Shown: positions 51,537-60,790, counted from the first letter of the stretch. The stretch: 64,000 bases of DNA from Flavobacterium ammoniigenes (GCF_020886055.1 NZ_AP025184.1:1798001-1862000), one strand, 5' to 3'. Numbers and translations: made by a program. Notes: a model not told the origin generated them from the letters alone.

Positions 51537-53153
51537 TTAAGAATACATTTTAGTTCTTAATTCTTGTACTTTTTCATCATCCAAATAATCGTCGAATGTC
51601 ATGTAACGATCAATCGCTCCATTGGGTGTTAATTCGACTACACGATTACCAACAGTTTGTGCAAATTCGTGGTCATGTGTAGTAAATATAACAGAGCCTT
51701 TAAAGTTCTTTAACGAATTATTGAAAGCCGTAATCGACTCTAAGTCCAAGTGATTGGTAGGTTCATCCAACATTAAAATATTGGCACGTTCCATCATCAT
51801 TCGAGACAACATACAACGTACTTTTTCTCCTCCTGATAATACACGGCTAGTTTTTAAAGCTTCTTCTCCAGAGAAAATCATTTTGCCTAAAAACCCTCTA
51901 ATAAAGACTTCGTCTCTTTCTTCTTCTGTTTTAGCCCATTGACGCAACCAATCTACTAAGGTCAAATCATTCTCAAAATAGGAATGATTTTCAGCTGGTA
52001 AGTAGGCTTGATTTGTTGTAATTCCCCAATCAAAAGTACCTTCATCGGCTTTTTGATTGCCGTTTACTATTTCGTAAAAAGCAGTTGTTGCTCGAGAATC
52101 TTTAGAAAAAAGAACAATCTTATCCCCTTTTGCCATGTTCAAATCCACTCCTTTAAACAAAAGCTCTCCATCAATCGAAGCACTAAGGTTTTCTACATTT
52201 AAAATTTGGTCACCCGCTTCACGGTCTTGATCAAAAATAATAGCAGGATAGCGACGACTTGACGGTTTGATTTCAGAAATGTTTAATTTCGAAATCATTT
52301 TTTTACGAGAAGTCGCTTGTTTTGACTTAGCCACATTCGCAGAAAAACGACGAATAAATTCTTCTAATTCTTGTTTCTTTTCTTCGGCTTTTTTGTTTTG
52401 TTGTGCACGTTGTTTCGCCGCTAACTGGCTCGATTCGTACCAAAAAGTATAGTTTCCTGAATAATGATTGATTTTTCCGAAATCAATATCAGAAATATGT
52501 GTACAAACCGCATCTAAAAAGTGACGGTCGTGCGATACTACAATTACAGTGTTTTCATAATTGGCCAAGAAATTTTCTAACCAAGCAATGGTTTCAAAAT
52601 CCAAATCGTTGGTAGGCTCATCCATAATCAATACGTCAGGATTCCCAAAAAGAGCTTGTGCCAAAAGCACACGCACTTTGATCTTTCCTTCCAAGTCGGC
52701 CATCATGGTATAATGATTGTCCTCTGTAATTCCTAAATTGGATAACATGGAAGCCGCATCAGAATCAGCATTCCAACCATTCATTTCTTCAAATTGGACT
52801 TGTAATTCCCCAATTCGATCCGCATTGGAATCGTTATAATCTAAATACAATTCGTCCATTTCTTTTTTAACGGCATACAAAACCTTGTTCCCCATCATTA
52901 CGGTTTCCAAAACAGTATATTCGTCAAACATATTGTGGTTTTGATTTAAAACCGACATACGTTTTCCTGGCTCCAAATGAATGTGACCCGAAGTTGGATC
53001 CATTTCGCCTGAGATAATCTTTAAGAAAGTTGATTTTCCAGCACCATTGGCTCCAATAACACCATAAATATTACCTTGGGTAAAAGTGGTGTTTACTTCG
53101 TCGAATAAAATTCGCTTGCCAAACTGAACAGATAGATTATTAACTGATAACAT
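51537..53153 (-). CDS. ABC-F family ATPase (YbiT/EttA-like ribosome-associated)
   Basis: 538 residues with two ATPase domains and no membrane part. First: G-A-N-G-A-G-K-S-T Walker A and D-E-P-T-N-D-L-D-F-E Walker B; second: the Walker A position reads L-F-S-K-D-S-R-A-T, a degenerate loop, but signature L-S-G-G-E-K-V-R-C and D-E-P-T-N-H-L-D-L-E-S are intact. A charged linker between domains (K-Q-R-A-Q-Q-N-K-K-A-E-E-K-K-Q-E) fits the ABC-F P-site-tRNA arm. Members act on ribosomes in translation control or antibiotic protection; this one looks like the housekeeping YbiT type. Confidence 0.93.
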   Translation of the reverse strand: MLSVNNLSVQFGKRILFDEVNTTFTQGNIYGVIGANGAGKSTFLKIISGEMDPTSGHIHLEPGKRMSVLNQNHNMFDEYTVLETVMMGNKVLYAVKKEMDELYLDYNDSNADRIGELQVQFEEMNGWNADSDAASMLSNLGITEDNHYTMMADLEGKIKVRVLLAQALFGNPDVLIMDEPTNDLDFETIAWLENFLANYENTVIVVSHDRHFLDAVCTHISDIDFGKINHYSGNYTFWYESSQLAAKQRAQQNKKAEEKKQELEEFIRRFSANVAKSKQATSRKKMISKLNISEIKPSSRRYPAIIFDQDREAGDQILNVENLSASIDGELLFKGVDLNMAKGDKIVLFSKDSRATTAFYEIVNGNQKADEGTFDWGITTNQAYLPAENHSYFENDLTLVDWLRQWAKTEEERDEVFIRGFLGKMIFSGEEALKTSRVLSGGEKVRCMLSRMMMERANILMLDEPTNHLDLESITAFNNSLKNFKGSVIFTTHDHEFAQTVGNRVVELTPNGAIDRYMTFDDYLDDEKVQELRTKMYS

Positions 53154-53171
53154 GTGTTTCTAATTTTTTTG

Positions 53172-53179
53172 CAAAAGTA
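53172..53179 (-). promoter_or_regulatory. -7 box (TACTTTTG) of the ABC-F gene
   Basis: Exact TAnnTTTG on the minus strand, 19 bases before the start codon; no TTG at -33. The rest of the 53154-53412 gap is AT-rich without further genes. Confidence 0.45.
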
Positions 53180-53412
53180 GCAAAAAACTAAATAGAATCG
53201 TGTTTTAATTCTAATGACAAATCAGGTAAATCAAAAGTGTCAAAATCATTTTATAGATATAGGTAATGGTAAATAATCAACAATTGTTACAAAAAACTAT
53301 TGATTCAATAATTTTAACAATATTTACACTGAAATATTTTTTTTTGATTTTTGTAACAAATATTTTTACATCTTTACAGCAATTAATTATCACAAACTAA
53401 AAAAACCAAAAC

Positions 53413-55074
53413 ATGAATTCAGAACAGACAAAGTCGAATAACTCGGCCCTTTCGACCCTTATTACGGTTTTCTTCTTCTGGGGATTTATTGGAGCATCAA
53501 ATGGTGTGTTCATCCCTTTTTGTAAAGCTAAATTCGGATTAGATCAATTTCAAAGTCAGCTAATTGACTTCGCTTTTTACGGAGCTTACTATATTGGTGC
53601 TTTATTACTTTTTATTTTTAGTAGTACTGCCAAAAGAGACATTCTTAATGGCTGGGGATTTAAAAAAGGAATTATTTACGGATTGTTGATTAGTACTTTT
53701 GGTGCTGCATTGATGATTTTAGCAGTTATTCAAGGAAGTTATTTATTCATACTAGGAGCTTTATTTATAGTAGCCTTAGGATTCTCTCTACAACAAACAT
53801 CTGCACAACCCTTTGCTGCTTCCTTAGGAGAACCTCATACTGCATCTAGCCGTTTGAACTTGGCTGGAGGTATCAACTCTTTAGGAACAACTATTGGGCC
53901 GATCGTAGTATCTTTTGCCCTTTTTGGAGTTATTTCTGGAGTGAGTATTGAAGAGTTTGCACAAAAAGCAGATTCATTAGATTCGATGATCACTTTATAC
54001 ATGGCTGTAGGTGGTTTGTTTTTATTAGCCGCTGCATTATTTCATTTTTCAAAAAAATTACCTGCTGGAAAAAGTGATGATTCCTTTGAAACAGCTAACA
54101 AAGCTTTAAAAACACTTATTATCATTACAGTGATTTTAGTAGTGATTTTTGGGTATATCTTTTCTCGTTACGAAGATCCTGAGTTTATAAAACATTTCAT
54201 CGAAAACAAAGAAGTAGATTATTTAGGATTAGGACTTACCATCTCTACTTTATTAGTTGTTGTAGTTGGTCTTTTATTTGCTAACACAACCGCTCAAAAA
54301 AATCCAGAAGGATGGGGAGCTATGAAATATCCTCAATTAGTTTTAGGGATGCTTGCATTATTCTCTTATGTGGGTGTTGAAGTGAGTATCGGTAGTAATT
54401 TAGGTGAATTATTAAAAACTGACGATTTTGGTGCCATTACAGGACCAGGACTTGCACCATTTATGTCTATGTATTGGGGAAGTTTAATGATTGGACGTTG
54501 GGCTGGTGCGATTTCAGTTTTTAACCCATCTTCTCAAATGAGAAAGATTTTATTGATTGCAGTTCCTTATGTTGCGTTTGGTGTTGTTTTAGCAGCTAAT
54601 GCTATATCAGGTCAAGATATCACTCCTTTGTATGCTTATGCATTTGTAATTATTTTCCAAATTGTTGGTTTCTTCTTAGGAAAAGATCAACCATCAAGAA
54701 CCTTATTAATTTTTGGTTTATTAGGAGCAATTGCGATGTTAATCGGTTTAGCTACCACCGGTACAATAGCAATTTTCGCCTTTATGAGTGGTGGATTATT
54801 CTTGAGTATTATGTGGCCTTGTATCTTCTCATTAGGAATTGCAGGTTTAGGAAAATACACTTCTCAAGGTGCTGCTTTCTTAGTTATGATGATTTTAGGT
54901 GGAGGTATAATTCCACCATTACAAGGTAAATTAGCCGATGTTATCGGAATTCATACTTCTTATTTCATTCCAGTATTGTGTTTTGCTTTTATAGCATTCT
55001 ACGGTTGGAAAGTAATTGGGATTTTAGAAAAACAAGGTATTGGAAACGATATCGAAGTGGGTGGTGGACACTAA
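53413..55074 (+). CDS. Sugar MFS transporter (FucP/GluP-like) with central extension
   Basis: Proton-coupled sugar uptake family. The N-terminus [16 protein letters not shown], then Q-P-F-A-A-S-L-G and [15 protein letters not shown] match the FucP/glucose-galactose branch. At 553 residues it is about 110 longer than FucP (438): between the halves (about 205-310) there appear to be two extra hydrophobic helices separated by a charged loop ([18 protein letters not shown]). Similar long forms occur in Bacteroidetes. Monocistronic; substrate not known. Confidence 0.88.
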   Translation: MNSEQTKSNNSALSTLITVFFFWGFIGASNGVFIPFCKAKFGLDQFQSQLIDFAFYGAYYIGALLLFIFSSTAKRDILNGWGFKKGIIYGLLISTFGAALMILAVIQGSYLFILGALFIVALGFSLQQTSAQPFAASLGEPHTASSRLNLAGGINSLGTTIGPIVVSFALFGVISGVSIEEFAQKADSLDSMITLYMAVGGLFLLAAALFHFSKKLPAGKSDDSFETANKALKTLIIITVILVVIFGYIFSRYEDPEFIKHFIENKEVDYLGLGLTISTLLVVVVGLLFANTTAQKNPEGWGAMKYPQLVLGMLALFSYVGVEVSIGSNLGELLKTDDFGAITGPGLAPFMSMYWGSLMIGRWAGAISVFNPSSQMRKILLIAVPYVAFGVVLAANAISGQDITPLYAYAFVIIFQIVGFFLGKDQPSRTLLIFGLLGAIAMLIGLATTGTIAIFAFMSGGLFLSIMWPCIFSLGIAGLGKYTSQGAAFLVMMILGGGIIPPLQGKLADVIGIHTSYFIPVLCFAFIAFYGWKVIGILEKQGIGNDIEVGGGH

Positions 55075-55097
55075 AAATACGCAACTAACCAAAACCA

Positions 55098-55125
55098 AAA
55101 AATCCCATCAATTGATGGGATTTTT
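55098..55125. terminator. Bidirectional terminator
   Basis: Perfect palindrome with ATCCCATCAA/TTGATGGGAT core flanked by A and T runs, between the MFS gene and the convergent fsa. Confidence 0.88.
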
Positions 55126-55147
55126 CATTTTAAACCAAAAGGTTTAT

Positions 55148-55804
55148 TTATTTGTTTCCTTTTTCAAAATCAGCTACAAACTGCGCTAATCCAATATCGG
55201 TTAAAGGGTGTTTTAATAATCCGTAAATTGCTGAAAGTGGTCCTGTCATTACATCAGCACCAATTTTAGCACAATTCATTATATGCATTGTATGACGCAC
55301 AGAAGCCGCTAAAATTTGTGTTTCAAATCCGTAGTTATCATAGATTTGACGAATTTCTTCAATCAAAGCTAATCCATCTGTAGATACATCATCCAATCGT
55401 CCAATAAAAGGAGAAACATAAGTAGCACCTGCTTTAGCAGCTAATAAAGCTTGTCCTGCAGAGAAAACTAAGGTTACATTCGTTCTTATTCCTTTATCAG
55501 AAAAGTATTTGGCTGCCATAACACCTTCTTTGGTCATAGGTAATTTCACCACAATTTGCTCATGCAAATCAGCTAACTCCTCTCCTTCTTTCACCATACC
55601 TTCAAAATCCAACGCATTAACTTCGGCACTTACATCTCCATCTACTAAATTACAGATATCAACATAATGTTTCAAGATATTATTTTTTCCGGTGATGCCT
55701 TCTTTAGCCATCAATGACGGATTAGTAGTTACACCATCCAAAACGCCCAATGCTTGTGCTTCTTTAATCTGAGCTAAATTAGCTGTGTCTATAAAAAATT
55801 TCAT
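55148..55804 (-). CDS. Transaldolase / fructose-6-phosphate aldolase (TalC/FSA family)
   Basis: 218-residue short transaldolase. Start [22 protein letters not shown], Schiff-base lysine about K87 in [11 protein letters not shown], and A-A-S-V-R-H-T-M-H near the end. The short class includes both transaldolase (pentose phosphate pathway) and F6P aldolase; I cannot separate them by eye, although flavobacterial members are usually called Fsa or Tal. ATG 55804 is clear; upstream codons would run through a terminator. Confidence 0.92.
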   Translation of the reverse strand: MKFFIDTANLAQIKEAQALGVLDGVTTNPSLMAKEGITGKNNILKHYVDICNLVDGDVSAEVNALDFEGMVKEGEELADLHEQIVVKLPMTKEGVMAAKYFSDKGIRTNVTLVFSAGQALLAAKAGATYVSPFIGRLDDVSTDGLALIEEIRQIYDNYGFETQILAASVRHTMHIMNCAKIGADVMTGPLSAIYGLLKHPLTDIGLAQFVADFEKGNK

Positions 55805-55883
55805 TCCAAATATATTTAGTTGTGAATACGTTAACAAAAGTAAGAAATGAATTGAGAACAAAAAATAAAATAAATGCATAAAA

Positions 55884-55909
55884 AAACCGCCTCTTTTCAG
55901 AGGCGGTTT
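55884..55909 (-). terminator. Terminator of the proteorhodopsin gene
   Basis: Perfect 10-bp stem AAACCGCCTC/GAGGCGGTTT with 6-base loop and T-run on the minus strand, 22 bases past the stop. Confidence 0.88.
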
Positions 55910-55930
55910 AATATTCAATATCTTAAATTT

Positions 55931-56662
55931 CTAGTTAGAACCAGAAGTAGATTTAACAGCAAGGTTGTAAACAACTAATCCAAATCCGATTTTGTTGATT
56001 GCATCTGCAATGTTGTACGCAACATCTACACTTCCTTTTCCAAGGAAACTAGTATACCAACCATCAGTTCCTAACATGTAACCTAATGGGTAAATTGCCC
56101 ATCCTACAAGTACGAACCAACACAAGATTTTGTGAGAAGCTAATACATCTCCACCAGCAGCTTTAGCTAGTTTAGAAGCTTCACCTAACCAAATTTCATA
56201 AACAATTACGAAATAAGCAAGACCTGAGATGAATCCCCACATGGCCGCTTGGTCACTAAAAATAGTTTCTCCAAAGTAACCTGTTACTAACATCACAATT
56301 GAAAGGAAAATCATTTTCCACAACAAGTTTTGTTTTGCACCAGCAACTTTAAGGATTAAATAAAACTCAAGACACATCAATGGCACTGTAAGTACCCAAT
56401 CCACGTATCTAAAGAATGTTGGCGACTCTTGGAAAGCATTCCAATAATCACGCATGTAAAAGTAATGTACTGCAGCAATAAAAGTAATCAATCCAGATAC
56501 TAATACTGAAGTACGCCATTTCTTATCGAATTGACTTAACGATAAGAAGAAAAAAGCCGAAGCAGCCATCATGGCCATGCTTCCAATGAAGAATGTAAAT
56601 CCAACATAGTCATTTGGTAGCATTTTTGCTACATTCGCAGAAATAAACATAAAATTTGACAT
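55931..56662 (-). CDS. Proteorhodopsin, light-driven proton pump (green-type)
   Basis: Seven-helix retinal protein of 243 residues. The D-T-E proton-pump signature is in helix C: D88, T92 and E99 within Y-V-D-W-V-L-T-V-P-L-M-C-L-E-F, matching D97/T101/E108 of the reference proteorhodopsin. H66 matches H75, and D220 and the retinal Schiff-base lysine K224 (A-D-A-I-N-K-I-G-F-G) match D227 and K231. The spectral-tuning position (L105 equivalent) is M96, the residue of flavobacterial green-absorbing pumps. ATG 56662 is chosen; upstream codons give no homology. Divergent from blh, which makes its chromophore. Confidence 0.97.
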   Translation of the reverse strand: MSNFMFISANVAKMLPNDYVGFTFFIGSMAMMAASAFFFLSLSQFDKKWRTSVLVSGLITFIAAVHYFYMRDYWNAFQESPTFFRYVDWVLTVPLMCLEFYLILKVAGAKQNLLWKMIFLSIVMLVTGYFGETIFSDQAAMWGFISGLAYFVIVYEIWLGEASKLAKAAGGDVLASHKILCWFVLVGWAIYPLGYMLGTDGWYTSFLGKGSVDVAYNIADAINKIGFGLVVYNLAVKSTSGSN

Positions 56663-56772
56663 AAAAATAAAAATTAGGTTAATTAATAATCTAAATTTAC
56701 ATTTAAAAAAAATACAAAGCACCATTTATTGTTTATTTTTTTTAAAAAAATGTTAAACAAAAATAAGATTTT

Positions 56773-57660
56773 ATGTCAAAAACTTTGAAACTGTCTGTAA
56801 TTACTAGCTTTGTTGGACTTTGGCTAACTTCTTATTTATCAAATAAATATCAAATAATTGTAGGATTTATCTTAATTTTGAGTTTTGGAGTGCTACATGG
56901 AGCCAATGATTTAGTACTGATCAACAACTTAAAATCAGATAAAAAACTCAATTTCAGAAAGTTAATTATACTATATATCCTGCTTATTGGTATTTCTGCA
57001 CTTCTATTCACCACCATTCCGATACTGGCCTTACTATTATTTATATTGTTTAGTAGCTATCACTTTGGAGAACAACATTGGAATGAAATAGTCACAATCA
57101 ATAAAAATAGCTATTCATCCGTATTTCATTTTATATATGGCCTATTAATATTACTTCTATTGTTTTATATAAATACAAACGAAGTTATTGCAATCATATA
57201 TGAAATCACTCAATTCCGAATTTCAGAAGCATTGATAGAAGTAACTTTACTAGTTTGTTTAGTACTTTTTAGTATCAGTACTATAAAGATGTATATTGAT
57301 TCAACTGAATTCAGGAAGAATATTATCGAACAGTTGTTCTATTTATTGGTTCTTGTTATAGTATTTAAAGCTTCTAGCTTGATTTGGGGATTTGCTATCT
57401 ACTTTATTTTTTGGCATAGTATTCCCTCGTTAAATGACCAAATTACATTTTTGTATGGTTCTTCGACATGGGCGAATTGCAAATTGTATTTTAAAACTGC
57501 TTTCCCCTATTGGTGTATTTCTTTAATTGGAATTTTTGGATTGTATTATATAGCTAAAGATATGCTCGTTTTTGATGCGCTATTTTTTGCCTTTTTAGCG
57601 TCAATTACATTTCCACACTGTATTGTAATACTTAATATGTTTAAAAATAAATCACACTAA
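56773..57660 (+). CDS. blh: Brp/Blh-family beta-carotene 15,15'-dioxygenase
   Basis: Cleaves beta-carotene into two retinals for proteorhodopsin. 295 residues, highly hydrophobic with many membrane helices. The expected iron-ligand histidines are all in place: F-G-V-L-H-G-A-N-D-L (H42), S-Y-H-F-G-E-Q-H-W (H97, H102), F-W-H-S-I-P-S-L (H215) and F-P-H-C-I-V-I (H282). Starts 110 bases from the divergent proteorhodopsin start. No exact promoter box is seen on either side of that AT-rich gap. Carotenoid genes (crtE/B/I/Y) are not in the window. Confidence 0.93.
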   Translation: MSKTLKLSVITSFVGLWLTSYLSNKYQIIVGFILILSFGVLHGANDLVLINNLKSDKKLNFRKLIILYILLIGISALLFTTIPILALLLFILFSSYHFGEQHWNEIVTINKNSYSSVFHFIYGLLILLLLFYINTNEVIAIIYEITQFRISEALIEVTLLVCLVLFSISTIKMYIDSTEFRKNIIEQLFYLLVLVIVFKASSLIWGFAIYFIFWHSIPSLNDQITFLYGSSTWANCKLYFKTAFPYWCISLIGIFGLYYIAKDMLVFDALFFAFLASITFPHCIVILNMFKNKSH

Positions 57661-57662
57661 GA

Positions 57663-58466
57663 TTACAACTTATAATGGTTCATCAACATTTTTTCGTAGA
57701 CTTTATCGGGTAAAATTCTCTTCAATACAATGGAGAACTTTTGCATAAAAGCACCCACTTTATAATGGATTCTAGGATTTATTTCTTGAATAATTTGAAA
57801 AACTGCTTCTGCCATTTCGTTGGGATTACTTCCACTATCAACGTGTTGATCCATGGTTCGCAATACGTCACCATATACTTTTTCGTAAGCTGAACCATTT
57901 GTAACTGGTGCATGAAAACGACCTGCTGCTATATTGGTAGTAAAATCGCCAGGCGCTACATTTGTAATTTGGATTCCGAAAGGTTTCACTTCCATTCGTA
58001 ACGCCTCTGTTATCAATTCTAAAGCTCCTTTAGAAGCTGAATAGACACTTCGATACGGCAATCCCATATACCCTGCAATTGATGTAATATTAATAATCAA
58101 ACCTGATTGCTGTGAACGCATTTGTGGCAATGCCGCTTTCATTACTTCGATAGGTCCAAAAAAATTGGTTTCAAAATTATTTTTGATTTCCTCCATCGGA
58201 ATCTCTTCCAAAGGACCAGTAATTCCTACACCCGCATTATTGATTACAATATCTAACCGACCTGTTTCTTGTATAATTTTGGCAACAGCCAAATGAATAG
58301 AAGCCGAATCTCTAACATCCAAAGGAACCAACGGAAAAGATGAGTTAGTAATCTTCTCAGGGTTTCTACTTGTTCCATATACCGTAAATCCTTGATGATG
58401 TAAATATTCACCTATAGCTTTTCCTATTCCTGAAGATCCTCCTGTAATTAAAACTACTTTACTCAT
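57663..58466 (-). CDS. Short-chain dehydrogenase/reductase
   Basis: 267 residues, classical SDR: cofactor motif T-G-G-S-S-G-I-G-K-A-I-G (residues 8-19), N-N-A-G-V-G, catalytic Ser-Tyr-Lys in N-I-T-S-I-A-G and Y-S-A-S-K-G. The G-T-S-R-N after beta2 favours NADP(H). Substrate unknown. Convergent with blh, only 2 bases between stops. Confidence 0.9.
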   Translation of the reverse strand: MSKVVLITGGSSGIGKAIGEYLHHQGFTVYGTSRNPEKITNSSFPLVPLDVRDSASIHLAVAKIIQETGRLDIVINNAGVGITGPLEEIPMEEIKNNFETNFFGPIEVMKAALPQMRSQQSGLIINITSIAGYMGLPYRSVYSASKGALELITEALRMEVKPFGIQITNVAPGDFTTNIAAGRFHAPVTNGSAYEKVYGDVLRTMDQHVDSGSNPNEMAEAVFQIIQEINPRIHYKVGAFMQKFSIVLKRILPDKVYEKMLMNHYKL

Positions 58467-58570
58467 TCCAATGAATTTAATATGGCTTGTTTAGTTGATA
58501 AAAATACTCAAAAAAGAAGTTTTGAATACCCAATAAACAAAAAAATCTTCCCAATGGAAGATCAAAAAAA

Positions 58571-58664
58571 TGGCAAGCGACCTACATCGCACCGCTCAAC
58601 CACGTACCCTTGCTATGTTCCCATCCTGGGGGAGTCTGCAGGAGCTGGTCGTGTAGGACTTGCC
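58571..58664 (-). ncRNA. ffs: Signal recognition particle RNA (small bacterial type)
   Basis: On the minus strand the 5' GGCAAG pairs with the 3' CTTGCC, enclosing a single long hairpin with a CCCAGGATGGGAACATAGCAAGGG apical region that matches the conserved Ffh-binding domain pattern (internal loop plus AGCA side). About 94 bases. A run of seven T follows the 3' end (terminator), and an exact promoter sits 5 bases upstream. Ends are inferred from pairing and promoter. Confidence 0.88.
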
Positions 58665-58668
58665 GGTG

Positions 58669-58698
58669 CAAATATACAACCTTTTTATATTTTTGCAA
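58669..58698 (-). promoter_or_regulatory. Promoter of the SRP RNA gene
   Basis: Exact TTG (58698-58696), 19-base spacer, TATATTTG (58676-58669) on the minus strand. The RNA 5' end inferred independently from base pairing (58664) lies 5 bases downstream. Confidence 0.85.
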
Positions 58699-58703
58699 GA
58701 GCA

Positions 58704-58734
58704 TTGTTACTAATAAAATAAGGTTGTATATTCG
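58704..58734 (+). promoter_or_regulatory. Probable promoter of the glutamine cyclotransferase gene
   Basis: TTG (58704-58706), 20-base spacer, TATATTCG (58727-58734), one mismatch to TAnnTTTG. Lies back to back with the SRP RNA promoter; predicts a leader of about 15 bases. Confidence 0.5.
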
Positions 58735-58753
58735 AATATTAAAAAATATAAAC

Positions 58754-59827
58754 ATGAAAAAGTATAACTTCTTATTTATCATTTTATTAGGAGTAATTGT
58801 AACCAACTGTGGAGGTGCTAAAAAGGAAAACAATTCTCTTTTTACTTTTGATTCTTCTCAATTTAAAGAACAGTACCAATCGGAAGAATCTATCGATTTG
58901 GCATTATTGAATCCGAATACTTTAAGCGTTGATAGTGTTGTCTATTTTGTAAATGATACTAAAATTGGAACTAGAAAAGGATTGGATAGACTATCATTCA
59001 ATTTTAAAGACCAAAAGTTAGGATACCAAAACTTAAAAGCCATTGTATATTATGATGGGGAACTTATTGAAGCTACTGACCGTGTTGAATTAGTGTCAAA
59101 TGTTGAGCCTAAATTATTACAGTACACTATTGTAAATACGTACCCTCACGACATACAAGCGTACACACAAGGTTTAGAATTTTACCGTGACACTTTGTAT
59201 GAAGGAACAGGAAATGGAAGTGGTCCAACAGGAAATAAAGGAATTTCTAGTTTGAGAAAGACCAATTATAAAACCGGAGAAGTATTAAAAAAAATAGAAT
59301 TAGCTGAACAATATTTTGGTGAAGGAATAACCATTCTAAACAATAAAGTTTACCAATTGACTTGGTTAAATAATGAAGGCTATGTTTACAATGCAGATAC
59401 GTTCAAAAAAGAAAAAACGTTTCCCTATTATAAAAAAATGGAAGGTTGGGGATTGACAACCGACGGAAAATCTTTGTATATGACAGATAGCTCTGAAACT
59501 ATTCATATTTTGAATCCGGCAACATTCACTGAAATAGGTTCCATCAATGTGTATTCTTTAGCTAACAAAGTGAAAGCTGTGAATGAATTAGAATGGATCG
59601 AAGGAAAAATTTATGGTAACGTATACCAAAAAGACGCCATTGCTGTTATCAACCCTCAAACTGGAGCGGTAGAAGGAATACTAAATTTAGCTGATTTAAA
59701 AACAAAAATTACCCAATTACCTGACACGGATGTTCTGAATGGAATTGCTTACAATCCTAAAACTAAGACCATTTTTGTAACTGGTAAAAATTGGGATAAA
59801 ATGTTTGAACTAAAAATTACAAACTAA
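58754..59827 (+). CDS. Glutaminyl-peptide cyclotransferase (Q-cyclase) lipoprotein
   Basis: Forms N-terminal pyroglutamate on proteins. 357 residues. Lipoprotein signal I-I-L-L-G-V-I-V-T-N-C (Cys about 18). The catalytic beta-propeller starts near residue 110 with Y-P-H-D-I-Q-A-Y-T-Q-G-L-E-F and has Y-E-G-T-G-x-G, L-R-K-T-N-Y-K-T-G-E-V and N-E-L-E-W-I-E-G-K-I-Y-G-N-V-Y typical of the plant/bacterial QC family; an N-terminal 90-residue domain precedes it. ATG 58754 is chosen by signal peptide and promoter; codons upstream run through the SRP RNA. Periplasmic face of a membrane. Confidence 0.92.
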   Translation: MKKYNFLFIILLGVIVTNCGGAKKENNSLFTFDSSQFKEQYQSEESIDLALLNPNTLSVDSVVYFVNDTKIGTRKGLDRLSFNFKDQKLGYQNLKAIVYYDGELIEATDRVELVSNVEPKLLQYTIVNTYPHDIQAYTQGLEFYRDTLYEGTGNGSGPTGNKGISSLRKTNYKTGEVLKKIELAEQYFGEGITILNNKVYQLTWLNNEGYVYNADTFKKEKTFPYYKKMEGWGLTTDGKSLYMTDSSETIHILNPATFTEIGSINVYSLANKVKAVNELEWIEGKIYGNVYQKDAIAVINPQTGAVEGILNLADLKTKITQLPDTDVLNGIAYNPKTKTIFVTGKNWDKMFELKITN

Positions 59828-59840
59828 ATAGTAAGCATAA

Positions 59841-59869
59841 AAAAAAGGGAGCTTATTGCTCCCTTTTTT
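59841..59869. terminator. Bidirectional terminator
   Basis: 12-bp perfect stem with GGGAGC/GCTCCC core, 5-base loop, A and T runs, between the convergent Q-cyclase and coiled-coil genes. Confidence 0.9.
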
Positions 59870-59885
59870 TATATCTGAAATAGAA

Positions 59886-60761
59886 TTATCTCAAAGAAAA
59901 ACTTGTTCTTGAAACCAATTCAGCTTTGTCAAAAACATTTACTGTATAAGTTCCTTTTACAAATTTACTTCCTGCTAAATCTTCTGTAACATCAACTGTT
60001 TTGTTATCATATTTTACATTGGTTGTAAAACTGTAAGTTAACGATTTAGTTCCAAAATTTTCTACTTTCTTTTCTCCAACCACATTGTTTTCGCTATCAA
60101 TAACTTGAACATAAAACATTTTAGTTCCTGATTTTGCGATTTTATTTTCAGCAATTGTAAAACTAACTTTTAAAATGTCAGCTCTACTTGCTTTATCTGT
60201 CTCTATTTGTTTACCAGAACTTCTTACTTTGTAAGCAGCACCTTTAGTATTCAACACAGTTAATATAGATCCTTTTTCAACAGTTTTAGCTAATTCTGAA
60301 TTTTGAGTAGTCAATACTTCATTCGCTTTTTTAGACTCTACCAAAACAACTCTTGTACTATCACGTTGAACGGTCAAAGTCACGTTTTGTTTTTTCAAGT
60401 TATCATTTTCAGCAATCAAAACTTTCATGTTATTTTGAAGTGCAGTCAATTGAGATTTAAATTTTGAAACATCTCCATTCGATTTTTTCAAATCAGCCAT
60501 TAAAGCAACTACTTTATCTCTCTCTTTAATCAATTCTTCTGACATTGTGGTATTTTCAGCAATTGCAGCATCATAAGTTGCTTTTAACGCTTGCAAATCT
60601 TTCATTACTGATTCTTTCTCAGTCAATGTAGTTTTTAATTCTGTACGAACCACTTCAGCATCTGTAGACATTTTAAAAATATAACCTAAACTGCCCAATA
60701 GTAATAGCGCTAATACAATTACAATTGCTTTCAAATTCGAATTGCTTTTTTGATTTTCCAT
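59886..60761 (-). CDS. Membrane-anchored coiled-coil protein of unknown function
   Basis: 291 residues: one N-terminal membrane helix (A-I-V-I-V-L-A-L-L-L-L-G-S-L-G-Y-I-F, about 12-29), a long coiled coil from about 35 to 165 rich in E/K/L/T heptads, then a C-terminal beta-rich domain (residues 175-291) containing V-R-S-S-G-K-Q-I-E-T-D-K-A-S-R-A-D and Y-F/Y-V-Q-V-I-D. Orientation suggests most of it is periplasmic. Common in Bacteroidetes, no function known to me. Own promoter and terminator. Confidence 0.82.
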   Translation of the reverse strand: MENQKSNSNLKAIVIVLALLLLGSLGYIFKMSTDAEVVRTELKTTLTEKESVMKDLQALKATYDAAIAENTTMSEELIKERDKVVALMADLKKSNGDVSKFKSQLTALQNNMKVLIAENDNLKKQNVTLTVQRDSTRVVLVESKKANEVLTTQNSELAKTVEKGSILTVLNTKGAAYKVRSSGKQIETDKASRADILKVSFTIAENKIAKSGTKMFYVQVIDSENNVVGEKKVENFGTKSLTYSFTTNVKYDNKTVDVTEDLAGSKFVKGTYTVNVFDKAELVSRTSFSLR

Positions 60762-60790
60762 TTTAATAATTTATAGTTTAATTGTTTCGA

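Noticed and set aside
55805..55918. Extended Fsa start with a membrane-like N-terminus
   Set aside because: The codons lie in the proteorhodopsin terminator; family homology begins at M-K-F-F-I-D-T-A.
58482..58721. Plus-strand open frame of 79 codons, and N-terminal extension of the Q-cyclase from 58610
   Set aside because: Both run through the SRP RNA and its promoter; the Cys-rich translation is an artefact.
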